A stretch of 44,561 nucleotides of DNA from the NCBI GenBank assembly GCA_016987375.1, contig PJRA01000030.1, positions 208,333-252,893 of the forward strand. Reading direction: 5' to 3'. The notes beneath the pieces are model-generated. The model was not told the origin of the DNA and did not search any database. It saw nothing but the letters and a program-made list of their open reading frames with translations. The stretch is from Brachionus koreanus. Its lineage: Eukaryota; Rotifera; Eurotatoria; Ploima; Brachionidae. This document shows, piece after piece, positions 20,655 to 31,199 of this stretch; the first letter of the stretch is position 1, and the number at the start of each line of letters is the position of its first letter. The position numbers and the translations under genes were made by a program.

Positions 20655-20845
20655 CTAAATAATTTTTTTTTCTCCTAATGCGCTCTTAGTGGAGCATAGA
20701 GTCATTTTATTTCTTTGTAACTATTTTAATTCTTGGACGATCAGGTCCAACATGCTTGCAGCCGGAACTGAGTTGGGATTTGAACCCTTGACCTCCTGAT
20801 TGATGTCAGGCTTCGAACCACTTTACCGCAGTACCGACAATCAAG
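20655..20845 (-). mobile_element. tRNA-derived SINE-like element or tRNA pseudogene
   Basis: On the minus strand there is an A-box-like TGCGGTAAAGTGG (20830-20818), a helix CCTGA/TCAGG where the anticodon stem would be, and a near-consensus B box GGGTTCAAATCCC (20787-20775), in tRNA-like order and spacing. The predicted acceptor ends do not pair and the loop has six bases, so it is not a normal tRNA gene. A non-tRNA body of about 110 bp follows (GGCTGCAAGCATGTTGGACC and onward). This is the architecture of a SINE transcribed by RNA polymerase III. The 3' limit is uncertain. Confidence 0.6.
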
Positions 20846-21034
20846 ATAATTAGTTTTTACCAATTATTTTGTCAATTATTTTGTTAATTTTGAAATGAGA
20901 TCAATATATGCAAGAAAAAATGAATTTTTAAAAAAGTATAAAAAATATTTGATCAACATTTACATTCAATTTAAATAAATTTTTATTCACTCATTTTCCT
21001 CACAATTTTTAGATAAAAAACAGAGAAAAAATAC
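20846..21034. other. AT-rich spacer
   Basis: Nothing recognised. Confidence 0.4.
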
Positions 21035-21427
21035 TAACGTGAAATTCTATAAAACAAAAACTTATAAAAAATGTAATGTTTTATGAAAATTAAAACATAT
21101 TAAAACAAAAATAAATCTTATATTTCAAATTTTATTTCTGTAGCAGCTTTGGGTCGTACAAAATTTCAAAAATAATAAATAAAAGTTCAACTAATGTTAG
21201 GTGATGAATTAGACCTTTGTCAAAACAAACAAAAGTAATTATTTTTTATTTAGTTATATCGTTTTTTAATAAAAATTTATTTAGTAATCTTTGATTTCAT
21301 CTCTAAAAAGGAAAAATAAAACATATAAAAATTGTGTTCTATATTAGTTTTATCTATGTTGTAATGTGTTTTATAAAACATAATATGCTTTATATGTTTT
21401 GTAAGTTTTAATTTTATAGAACTTCAC
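21035..21427. mobile_element. Inverted-repeat element, about 390 bp (MITE-like)
   Basis: The left end TAACGTGAAATTCTATAAAA and the right end (reverse complement TAATGTGAAGTTCTATAAAA) match with few differences, and similarity continues into ACTTATAAAA-type sequence. The interior is AT-rich and non-coding. No unambiguous target duplication was found, so boundaries are approximate. Confidence 0.55.
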
Positions 21428-21480
21428 ATTAGAAGAAAAAATCTCTAAAAATATTAATAATTATGAAATGACTTTTACAG

Positions 21481-21857
21481 AGTTGTTTAAAAGTCACTAG
21501 TCTCAAGCCAAGTCCAAGTCCGGACTTATTATTTTATTTTTTAAGAATTGCTACAAATTATTAATAAAAAAAATTTACTCTAATTTTTATTAATAAAGAT
21601 TCTCTTTTGCTCACATTAAAAAAGTTTTTTCCAATTTAGTCAGGGTTAAATCCATATTATTAAACAATAAAGTTATCTTCTATGTTTTTGCCAGTTAATC
21701 TTGACATATGTGGTCGATTTTTAAAAACGAGATTTAGTAAAAAGCGTTTAAATTGGTTCTGAAGAAGCTGGAATCGATAAGAATTTTTGTGCAAGCGTTG
21801 CTAACGCCAGAATTTAAAGTGCGGACTTTGACTTTAATTTTGGACTTTTAAACAACT
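21481..21857. mobile_element. 377-bp inverted-repeat element with AGTTGTTTAAAAGTC ends
   Basis: The left end AGTTGTTTAAAAGTC is the reverse complement of the right end GACTTTTAAACAACT (21843-21857). Inside each end lies an AAGTCCGSACTT-type palindromic motif (about 21512-21527 and 21824-21834). The same right-end module occurs alone at 30625-30666. The interior is non-coding. No clear target duplication was seen. Confidence 0.58.
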
Positions 21858-22549
21858 TTTGGACTCTTGCATGTATTAGAAAATGTCTATTCTATAAAGA
21901 ATAGAATGAAAAAATGATTTCGATGAACATTTTATCAAATTATAAAAAAAATTAATTTAAATAAATTTTGGATAAAAAAACATCAACCCTTTTATTATGT
22001 TAAAATTTTGAACAGAATAAAACACAATAAATCAAGAAAAAAAAATTATTTTTACTTTTTTTTTGAAAAATTCATTTAAACAAAATTGAATTTTATTGAA
22101 TTTAATTATCAAATGCATAATTGTTCATTTTTTTTTAAATATTAATTTTTACTAATTTTTAAGAGTTATTTTACATAAATTGTCACTGAATTTCTTTGCT
22201 AATAAGTGCCCCGAAAATTGCATCTTTCTTGAGGAATTTAGCCTATTAGTCGAATGAAATTTTTTTTCAATCAATGTGTACACTTAAAAATTATCTATTG
22301 AGAACAAACATATATCAAACAAACATTATGTTGGTTCAATCAAAAAAGAGGGTCTGAGCAGAGCACTTAAAAGCAAGGAAATTAGATAAATTATCAAATT
22401 TTTTATTCAATTCAAAGAAATTTTACGTTATAAGGCGTAAATTAAAGCAGTATAGTTACAATTCTAGTTTTTAATTTAAAATAAATAAAATTTTTTATTT
22501 TTGAAAAAAGTAGCATTTAAATTTTCCTAAAATACTTTGATAAAAAAAA
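21858..22549. other. AT-rich intergenic stretch
   Basis: No gene seen. The right part is the 3' flank of OTUD3. Confidence 0.45.
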
Positions 22550-23456
22550 CTAAATAGCTTGTGTTTGTATGTTAGACAGTGTTAAATTTGAAGATGAGTT
22601 TATTGTGGATGGCACTGATGATTCTATATTTTTTTTAATTTTCTCCTCAATGAATTTATTTCGCTGACGTTCCATTTGTTTTTGTTTTTTTTCTGCTCTT
22701 TTGTCCTTTTTGTTTTTGCATTTTGTCTTTGATTCAATATTATTAGATAAAAAATAGTTTATAGCCAATTCAACATTCCAGTTTAATTCAGCCAACTTGT
22801 GTCGAATAGACTCTGAATCGTTCGACCCAGTTATTCTCATTACCTGCTCTATGTTTTCGTCCAACTCATCTGGATCATTCAAATTCCAATCTTGAAAATC
22901 ATCCATAAAAGAATTTGTCTTTGATTTGAAAAAAATATTTGTCGGCATTTTAGATTTGTCACCCAAAGGTCTAATACTCGAATAGTGTTCACCATTGTGA
23001 TATGATAAGTGAAGTTCCCTGACTGAACAATTCGAACGACTGCTAATTCCGTATGTTGATATTCAATTGATTTAAGCGTGCAAAAGCCACCAAACACAGA
23101 TTATCAGCGTATGTCCCTGCTTGTTCCATATTTTTTAAATATTGCTCGAACGAGTCTAGTTTATTTGACTTCTTGGGCCCGTCATCCTCTTCAATAAGCG
23201 CGGCAATAAAAGGCTCGAATTCCGTCCGATTCTGCCGAATATATTGACACACTTGCTTTCTGTAAGTCAAATGCTGTGATTCGTTGCCTTCTAGTTGATC
23301 CGAGAGAGCTCGGAAACAGCAATTACCATCACCGGTTATGTCTCGTATTTCAAGGCCCAATTTTTCCAATTGTCGTGAAAAGGACTCGAAATTTTCGTCG
23401 TCGTGCAAATAGCTTGACGATTTGAAATTTTTTTTCGACTTTTGATTTTTGGTCAT
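22550..23456 (-). CDS. OTUD3: OTUD3-type deubiquitinase, reading frame interrupted
   Basis: From the ATG at 23456 the minus strand encodes an OTU N-terminal half: FSRQLEKLGLEIRDITGDGN then CCFRALSDQLEG, with catalytic Asp and Cys in GDGNC, through LCLVAFARLNQLNI. At about 23048-23062 the frame must shift by one base. The next frame continues as GISSRSNCSVRELHLSYHNG then EHYSSIRPLG, carrying the catalytic His, then a UBA-like domain (IEQVMRITGSNDSESIRHKL and AELNWNVELAINYFL) and a Lys/Glu-rich tail. The domain order is that of OTUD3, which cleaves ubiquitin chains. No GT-AG intron at the junction restores frame without removing conserved residues, and about seven residues of the family appear missing there. 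It is either an assembly error or indel in a live gene, or an early pseudogene. Every other part is intact, so I favour a local sequence error. Confidence 0.8.
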
Positions 23457-24844
23457 TTTATAATTTTAAAAATTTATAACAAAAGTTTCTTCATAATCAG
23501 AAGCTAATGAATTTCTCAATTTATGAAAAAAAAATAATAATTTTCGTATTCAAAATAATTTATGAATAGTTTTTTTTTTTTTTATTTTGCAATTTTAGTA
23601 TAATTTTAGAAATTATTTGTAGCTATAAGCTCAAAAAAAGTTTTAATTGATGACGGTAGTTTTAAGAATCTATCAGAAAGTTCAAATTCTAAATAAAAAT
23701 TTAAAATTTTTTTTTTACGATAGTGGGGCCTCATAAATCTAAACACAGCTTTGGCGCATGTATCTAGAATCATTTATCCCAACCCACATTCTCCAAAGAC
23801 ATGTTTCAAACCTTCCTTTGTTCGATATTTTTAAATATTGATTAAAAGATTATGTTTATTTAAAAGATTATTTTTTTTAATATATATTATAAATTTTTAA
23901 ATATTAGAAATGTTAAATGCAGCTGCTAAAGCTATGTTTCTTTCTTTTAGATAAGACACATTTTTGTAGAAAATAATATTAATAAAGGAAATTCTTTGAT
24001 GACTTCTTTTTGAATAAATACAGTAATAAGATTGTTTTAATCAATTTATTTTTAAAAATGAAAAAAATTTGAAAATAATTTTTAAGCTTTAAAATATTTT
24101 GAATTTTAAAATTAAATAAAATCTTATTTCGATGAAAAGATGATGATAATAATAATTAGTTATTTAAGGAAACTTGTGAAGAAGTCTTACAAACTCATGG
24201 AAGAATAATATGGTAGCTCTTAAAAAACGTACATACAACTTAAAATTAGGCTACTATGTTTGCTTGTTAAAACCTTTTAATAAGTATTTTTGAACATTCC
24301 GTACTCATTTTGAATTGATTCACTGACTGATTATTTAGTGACGGTGTTTTCAGATGTTTTTATGATGGCTAAACAACCAGAAGATTCGCTCTCACAATAA
24401 ATCCAAGATTTATATCCTATTATCTTCGATTCATATTTAAAACGACAATTTTCTCCTAAATAACGAATATAAGGTTTCGCTTTGGTTGTTTTTTAAGAAA
24501 ATGTTAAATTTATTTTAATAATTTTAATCATTTATTAAGATAAATTTTATTTGAAATTTTTGCCGGACTCTCGAGTGTTAAAAGGCATTGTATGACTTAT
24601 CTTTAATTATTTTGTAGAAAAAGGCATAGTCAGATCGAAATTTGTCGACTACTATTTTACTGTATTTTATCCGACAATAGAAAACTAAAATACTGACAAA
24701 TATATTTGATGATGTGACTATTTATAATTTTATACTAACAAAATAAACTAATTTAAGTGACAAAAATATTTATTTGAATAACAAAATAGTTTTATACACT
24801 TCTTAAAATGGTTTAATTTTTTTTATTGTATTGACTGAAAACAA
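23457..24844. other. Intergenic stretch
   Basis: Mostly homopolymer-rich. A less AT-rich patch at about 23725-23820 may be a decayed repeat, and an imperfect palindrome spans about 24626-24722. No gene is supported. Confidence 0.4.
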
Positions 24845-24945
24845 AATTTAGATTAAGAGCACGAACAGCTACCATAGCGAGGCAAAAGCTAGTCCGCAGG
24901 TAACTTGGTGTAGCTTATCATTATTATTATTATTATTTAATCATG
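24845..24945 (+). mobile_element. LINE 3' end-like fragment with an ATT-repeat tail
   Basis: A GC-richer 80-bp patch (GCTACCATAGCGAGGCAAAA then GCTAGTCCGCAGGTAACTTG) ends in GTAGCTTATCATTATTATTATT. The ATT-microsatellite tail is that of the CR1-like LINEs elsewhere in the window, but the body sequence belongs to another family. Confidence 0.45.
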
Positions 24946-25701
24946 TTTTAAGTAGATATAAGGCTGGTCTATTTGCAAATAATAATAAACTAATTTTGGT
25001 TGAATCTAAATAAAGGTAGTCAAAGTGGAAGCTTCATTTAACCAAGGAAATACGGTTTTCTCTTATGGAAATTACAAATTTAAGTGAATTATAATTATTT
25101 TTTAAAGTTTAAGTCAACTTTGTAATTTTTGTTTTTTTATGAACTAAATGATCATTAATGTTGGAAATTTATATCTTGATATTATTTCAAATTTTTTCAA
25201 ATTTATCTTGTATTATTTCGATTCTATTAGAATTTGAAAGAAATAAAAAGACTTCAGTTTTTATATTTTATTTAATTATTATTTGATAAACTGTTTCTAA
25301 TAAAAAACAAAGCTTTTACTTGAACATGATTTTATTACTAAAGGTTAATTCCTCATCCTATACATCAAACTAAATAATTGAACTTATTATTTTTTTTTGC
25401 AATTTCATGTGCAAATTAACAATTACTTTTAATTCATATAAAAATCTAATTCAATGAACAAAATATTTTTTTAAAGAAAAATTTAATTTTAAATGTGTCT
25501 ATTTTTTTTTCGAATTTTTTTTGGCATAAAATCCTTAACACAATTTAAAATCAGTTTTTAAGACCGATTCATTGTCAGTTAGGTTGTCAAAATACTTAAG
25601 TTAAATATTGCAAATTATTCAAATGTCAAACGATATTAATTTCACTTAAAATATTTTATGAATATTTAGTGATTAACTCGGTCAATAAAGGTTAGACAGA
25701 G
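24946..25701. other. 5' flank of POFUT1
   Basis: AT-rich, with no gene. AG at 25694-25695 (GGTTAG) lies six bases before the POFUT1 ATG and could be a splice acceptor. Confidence 0.4.
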
Positions 25702-26766
25702 ATGATTTTATTGTTGCTTATCGGCTCAGTTTCAATTGTTTCATCATATGAGTATGATACAAACGGTTATGTATTTTTTTGCCTGTGCATGGGTCGGTTT
25801 GGTAACCAGGCCGATCACTTGTTAGGCTCTATGTCTTTTGCTAAACAATTAAATCGTACTTTGATTGTATCACCTTTTAGAACATACAAAAATGTTCCAT
25901 TTAGTGAATGGTTTAAATTCGAAGAGCTTCAAAAATACCACCGGGTCATTTCTGCTGAGGACTTTATGAAATTTATAGCTCCAAAAAGCTGGAAAGAAAA
26001 CGAACGTATAGGTTTTTGCTGGTCTTACGAGCCCAATAAAGAATGCAAATTGAAGGATGGAAATCCCATGGAAAATTTTTGGACAGAACTAGGAGTAGAA
26101 CGGTTTACGAGAAGTGTTAATTTTATTTTAAGCTTCTATGATTATGAGCAATGGAGAATTCAATATCCAGCATCCAAGTATCCTGTTTTGTCATTTAGAG
26201 GTGCACCGGCCTCTTATCCAGTCCAAAAACAAGATCGAATCAACCAAAAATATCTGGTTTGGTCAAATAAAATTGATGAAGAAAGTCAAGATTTGATTAA
26301 AAAATATTTTGATGATGAAAAATTTGTTGGAATTCATTTGAGAAATGGAATAGATTGGTTGAATGCGTGTCGTGATATTGAACAATATGACACATACATG
26401 TCTTCTCCTCAATGCCTTGATGGCACTAACAAAAAATTAAACAGAAATATATGCTTCCCAAGCAATGATTTAATTTTGGAAAAATTAGAGGATGTTTTAG
26501 TTAATAAATTGAATCGAACAATACGAAATGTTTATATAGCTACGGATAAAAACCCAATGATGAAAGAAATAAAGAGTTATTTTGATAAAAAGAACTTAAA
26601 ATTAAATTTAGTTCATCATGACCCTTGGTTACCAGTTATTGATTTGGCTATATTGACAAAGAGTGAATTTTTTATTGGAAATTGTGTATCATCGTTTACA
26701 GCTTTCGTTGTTAGAGACAAAATACTTAAATCAGGTTCTTATGAATTTTGGGCTTTTAATAAATAA
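25702..26766 (+). CDS. POFUT1: GDP-fucose protein O-fucosyltransferase 1
   Basis: Single exon, 354 aa. Residues 1-16 form a signal peptide (MILLLLIGSVSIVSSY). POFUT1 signatures run in order: CLCMGRFGNQADHLLGSMSF (27-46), NRTL (51-54, a possible N-glycosylation site), YHRVISAEDFM (79-89), GAPASYPV (167-174), the nucleotide-sugar-binding GIHLRNGIDW (210-219) with the essential Arg214, and FIGNCVSSFTAFV (324-336). The enzyme adds O-fucose to Ser/Thr of EGF repeats, notably of Notch receptors, in the ER. The protein stops at YEFWAFNK, just where other animals have an ER-retention tail (human RDEF), so the retention signal is absent from this frame. No following exon with such a tail was recognised. 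Confidence 0.95.
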   Translation: MILLLLIGSVSIVSSYEYDTNGYVFFCLCMGRFGNQADHLLGSMSFAKQLNRTLIVSPFRTYKNVPFSEWFKFEELQKYHRVISAEDFMKFIAPKSWKENERIGFCWSYEPNKECKLKDGNPMENFWTELGVERFTRSVNFILSFYDYEQWRIQYPASKYPVLSFRGAPASYPVQKQDRINQKYLVWSNKIDEESQDLIKKYFDDEKFVGIHLRNGIDWLNACRDIEQYDTYMSSPQCLDGTNKKLNRNICFPSNDLILEKLEDVLVNKLNRTIRNVYIATDKNPMMKEIKSYFDKKNLKLNLVHHDPWLPVIDLAILTKSEFFIGNCVSSFTAFVVRDKILKSGSYEFWAFNK

Positions 26767-29274
26767 TTATTATTTTTAATTTTGAATTTAATTATTTTAG
26801 ATTTTTTTTAAATAAAAAAGTTATTGAGGAAATTTTTTAAAGTTTTACTTTTTTTTATCACTCAATTCAATTTTTTAAAAAAAAATTATAAAAAATTGAC
26901 AAATTTACGACAATAAGAAACTTACGACATTGCTGCTTTATTAATTCTTTTGATGAGTCGCTTATGCAGTAAGTTTTGGTGCTGAATGCTTTTACTAATT
27001 TATTATTTTATTTTGCTTCTATTTGGAAGATTTGAGTCTATTTGAAGGGGATTTAATTTAATTTATTTGTTTTCTGTACCGAGCTGATGCTCCTTCAGAT
27101 TAAAAAAAAAAATAAATAAATAATTAAAATAAAATAAAATAAAATGTAGTAAAAATAGATATAATGAAATAGAGAGTTATAGAATACGTTACATATGGTT
27201 AATTATCTGATGTATCAGGGAAAAAATTAGAAATAGTTAAATAGCAATTACACAATGGAGTAGGATATTCGATATATCTTGATTCGAAACCTTCTTTATA
27301 TTTGAGTCTATTTGGAGGGGATCATTTATTTTTAATTTTTTTATTGTAATTTTGACTAAAGGTAAATTTTTTTTTCATGGTTGGAAAAGGATTCCAAAGA
27401 GGGTGATAGATAAAAAAAATTACATAAATAATCAATAAAGGTACTGAATAAATATTTTAGTGATAAAAAGCGTCAATTATTGCCTCAAAACAAATTAATT
27501 AGGATTAGTAATAAATCCTAATTAATATCTTAGGAGTCACAAAAATAAAAATAGCGGACAGATTCACTATTACCAGGTGCATAAATATTATTTTATCGAC
27601 ATTAACTTAGTTCGATAAAAAAAATTGACGAGGATTGAACGATCTACTCTAAAGATACAGAAGTTGAAAAATTCTAGTGTTAAACTTAATTAGTTAAAAA
27701 TATCAATAAAGATACATTATCGGATAATAAAAAAATAAAAATTTTAAAAAATAGAGTCTGGCCTTTTTTATTAATTAAAATCAATTTATTAATGCAACAT
27801 TAAAACTTAAGATTTTATGAAAAATAAAAATTTACTTGATTCATGGCTGCAAATTGGAACCTATGAAAGATAAATTTCTCAAGTTTTAATGTTGCATTAA
27901 AATTAAAAACTTGATTTTAAAGCGGAACCATGATAATTTACAGTATAAATGAATGATAAAATCAAAGAGATCTCACTAAACAATCGAGAATGTAAGAAAC
28001 ATGGAATAACTGATTCAATAAAGTTTTGGATTTCTGGATCAATGACTAAAGGGAAACAAGAAAAAATTCTACAACTCTTAACGAAGGCTTTCTAAGCAAA
28101 AACTTAGAAAAAAAACTACTTAGCAAAATTCCATTACATTTGCTATTTAAATTTCTTATTTAAAAGTTTTAAATATCAAAATTTTGAATAATTATTTCTG
28201 AGTTCTAAATAATATCTCCTGACTAACACAATTATGAAAAAAAAATTTATCTTAATCCTAGTCAGAAAGAAGAAAAAAAACTTTACTTTTTATTTTAATT
28301 TTTTTTACATCATTCTCGCGGTGTTTACTGAATAAATAAATAAAAGATATTTTACAATAAAAAAACTCTTGTTGAAAATTAAGATTTTTTGTAAATCTAA
28401 AATTAAATATAATACCTGAAAAAATGGTATAAATAATAATATAATAAAAATCACAGGTAACAGTATTATATTTTACAAAATATAATAAAATATTTGAATA
28501 TTTTTTTAGAATGGTAAATATTTGCTGCTATTTAAAATTTGGTAATTATACAATTATTAAATATATCTCATTATTTTTATCAAATGTAGAAATCAACATG
28601 GAAAACTAAGAACTAAAATTAAAAGATGAAAAACGGAAGCGAAATTTCTTCTTATGCATAAAATAAGTAGTCACGCAAACTATTGATAAAATCAAAGATT
28701 CCCACACTTTTTTAAATAAAAAACTCAACTATAAATAATTAATTTAAATCTATGGCAACAATGGATTTTATTTTTCGGAGCATCCAAAAACAAAAATCTG
28801 AATCAAATATTGGTGAAATTTTTTCATATTCTAATTAATTTCTTATCGCAAATAAGACAATTAAATAATCTTAAGCTATAAAAGCGTTTGAATATTCAAA
28901 TATTTTAATTAATCAGTGAAAAATTAAAAATAAAAAAATTGTTACTTTATTAGACAATTAAAAGAGAAAATATTACCTTCATGTTGCAATTAATTACTTT
29001 CTGTCCAAAATATTTTTCTATTGTTCGTTTAATTAGTTAAAAATAAATAGTTGTAAATAATTAGTTTATGTTTAATTTTATTAATAATTTTACAAAATCA
29101 TTGTTTTAAGTCCAAATATATTTAAAAAATACAAAACAATATTAAAACAATTTTTTTTAATTTTGATCATTCACTGCCTTATTTGTCTTTATTTGGCTTT
29201 TTGAACAAATTTAAGTGGTATTATTGCAAGTCTTTGATTAACTGATAAAGAGATAATGTGAGAACAAAAATAAT
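26767..29274. other. 2.5-kb AT-rich intergenic region with minor repeats
   Basis: No gene is supported. It contains a 22-bp direct repeat (27031-27052 and 27301-27322) around an A-rich stretch, and a 112-bp element with perfect 20-bp inverted ends (27789-27900). The remainder is homopolymer-rich. Confidence 0.5.
27789..27900. repeat. 112-bp element with perfect 20-bp inverted ends
   Basis: TTAATGCAACATTAAAACTT at the left is exactly reverse-complemented at 27881-27900. The interior of 72 bp is not coding. It could be a tiny MITE, and the TTAA at both ends is compatible with a TTAA-target element, but no second copy was seen. Confidence 0.45.
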
Positions 29275-29461
29275 TCATAAAATAGAAACTTCTTTGTTAT
29301 ATTCACCAACTTCTATATCAATCAATTCATCTTGAACTGGTTTAGCAGTTTCAAGCAATGTTTCAATACTGTCTTGAGCATACTTTTGGTATTGATTAAG
29401 TCTTTTAAACAAATCTGATTCTTTACCAGCGTATGTAAGTTTTAGCTTTATGCACTCAGAT
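29275..29461 (-). CDS. SAP-domain exon or fragment
   Basis: The open frame (DLQSECIKLKLTYAGKESDL then FKRLNQYQKYA) fits a SAP motif, a helix-turn-helix used for DNA or RNA binding in nuclear proteins. There is no ATG: the frame upstream begins only with TTG and meets a stop a few codons earlier, so I place the exon start after one of the AG dinucleotides near 29461-29466. The C-terminal part (PVQDELIDIEVGEYNKEVSIL) is acidic. It may be the last exon of a gene whose 5' part lies toward the gap at 30207-30538, or a decayed copy. The SAP assignment is from pattern only. Confidence 0.4.
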
Positions 29462-29487
29462 TGTAAATCCACTGCTTTCCATGTCAA

Positions 29488-30206
29488 ATTATTATTTATT
29501 TATTTAAGTAAATATTAAGTATTATATCAACAAATTAATTTTTAAAGCAAAGAATAAATTAAAATAAACAAAAAGTAATTAATTTGAACATATTTAGTGA
29601 ATTTTTTTTTGTCTAAAATAAGATTTTTACTTTTTCGACATAAAGTAATTAATTTAACAATAAATTAAGTAAATAACAGCCCAATTAAAATTGTTTAAAA
29701 AGACATTCTTACATGCTTTTTTTTTAAAAAAAATTAAACACTTTTCTTGAGAATTGAAAAAAAATTATTTATTTTTCTTTCTTGATGACTTAAATTAATT
29801 AATTAAATTGTCAATTTTAAATAAATTTTTAATAAAATTATTCAACAAAAATATATATTTTTTTATGGTATCATTCAGAAATATTAAAATTTGGAAAAAT
29901 CTCAACACTAATCTAATTTATTTCGAGTGATTTATTTTTTTAAAGTCTAATTTTTTTACTCGGATTATGTTTTGACGGACTCCATTCAAATGCATACGAC
30001 AAAAATTATTAAAAAAATTTAAATCATACCAAACCTAACTTTATTTTAACCCTAAAATAGGAATAATTAATTGATTAATTAAATATTAATTTATTTAATA
30101 AATAAATTCGAAACATGCTAATAAAATAAGCAAAAACGAAACAAATGAGTTGAAATGGTAGAGCGCAATGAGCTTAAGAGTTTAAGAAATTATTTTTTGA
30201 TTTTAT
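29488..30206. other. AT-rich stretch before the second gap
   Basis: Nothing recognised other than AT-rich DNA. Confidence 0.4.
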
Positions 30207-30538
30207 NNNNNNNNNNNNNNNNNNNNNNNNNNNNNNNNNNNNNNNNNNNNNNNNNNNNNNNNNNNNNNNNNNNNNNNNNNNNNNNNNNNNNNNNNNNNNN
30301 NNNNNNNNNNNNNNNNNNNNNNNNNNNNNNNNNNNNNNNNNNNNNNNNNNNNNNNNNNNNNNNNNNNNNNNNNNNNNNNNNNNNNNNNNNNNNNNNNNNN
30401 NNNNNNNNNNNNNNNNNNNNNNNNNNNNNNNNNNNNNNNNNNNNNNNNNNNNNNNNNNNNNNNNNNNNNNNNNNNNNNNNNNNNNNNNNNNNNNNNNNNN
30501 NNNNNNNNNNNNNNNNNNNNNNNNNNNNNNNNNNNNNN
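30207..30538. other. Assembly gap (332 N)
   Basis: Run of N. A terminal module of an inverted-repeat element and a LINE remnant lie just to its right. Confidence 0.99.
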
Positions 30539-30624
30539 AAAAGATGATTCTATGTAAAGAATATGATCATTTTTTTAATTAATTAATAGACAGATAAATT
30601 CTGATATCTGAGTTAAAGAGACGG

Positions 30625-30666
30625 AAAGTCCGGACTTGGACTTTAATTTTGGACTTTTAAACAACT
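30625..30666 (+). repeat. Solo end of the inverted-repeat element seen at 21481-21857
   Basis: AAGTCCGGACTTGGACTTTA followed by ATTTTGGACTTTTAAACAAC matches the right end of the 377-bp element (TTGACTTTAATTTTGGACTT). The left half is not visible and could lie in the adjacent gap. Confidence 0.55.
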
Positions 30667-30679
30667 CTGAACTAAACTA

Positions 30680-30985
30680 AACTAATCTCTATTTTCAAAG
30701 AGAGGTGATCTTATTCAAATTTACAAAATATGGAACAGGCATGATCATATTTTTAAGGTATAAAAAATGGAGTTTGTACAATTTCAGAAGAGACTTGGTA
30801 GAGAATTGCGAGCAGAAATTCAACTTTTTTGACAAACATAATAAGTGGAACAAGCCACCGACTGAAGTTAATGGATCAAAAACAATAAACTTTTTTTAAA
30901 GCCAAGTAAAACAATCATTTAAAGACTTAAACATTGCTATTTGTCTGAATAAAACCGGACTAAGCGCAAAAGCTTAGCAATTAAT
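30680..30985 (+). mobile_element. Decayed LINE reverse-transcriptase C-terminus
   Basis: Plus frames read ERGDLIQIYKIW, then a FRRDLVENCEQKFNFFDKHN block, then KWNKPPTEVNGSKTINFF, the usual NRVV-WN-LP-EV-NSFK ending of LINE polyproteins. A frame change lies between the first two blocks and stops follow. It is a dead copy of a different subfamily from family A. Confidence 0.65.
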
Positions 30986-31199
30986 ACTATATTATAATTA
31001 TTTGATTTTATAATCGAATATTTTTTTTTTAAAAAGCCAATAGAATGTTCACTAATCACTTAAAATCAAAAACGAGATGTAACATTTGTGTACTTAAGAC
31101 TTGGCTGTATTATTAAACAGATGAGTTTGCTCATCTTTTAAGCTTTAGTTATTTTAATCTTGAAAAAAAAGTAAAATTTAGATTTTTTGGTAAATTTGA

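Noticed and set aside
20655..20845. Genuine tRNA gene on the minus strand
   Set aside because: A and B boxes are present, but acceptor ends do not pair and the anticodon loop has six bases, so it is treated as a SINE-like element.
23725..23820. GC-richer patch that might be an exon or LINE piece
   Set aside because: Stops in the frames examined and no motif strong enough to name it.
24626..24722. Imperfect palindrome (ATAGTCAGATC.../...GATGTGACTAT)
   Set aside because: Too many mismatches and no target duplication or second copy, so not called as an element.
27630..27665. B-box-like GTTCAATCC string on the minus strand
   Set aside because: No A box at a suitable distance and no cloverleaf; the match is too short in AT-rich DNA.
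30155..30547. Open frame through the second gap
   Set aside because: Almost entirely N; no evidence of coding.
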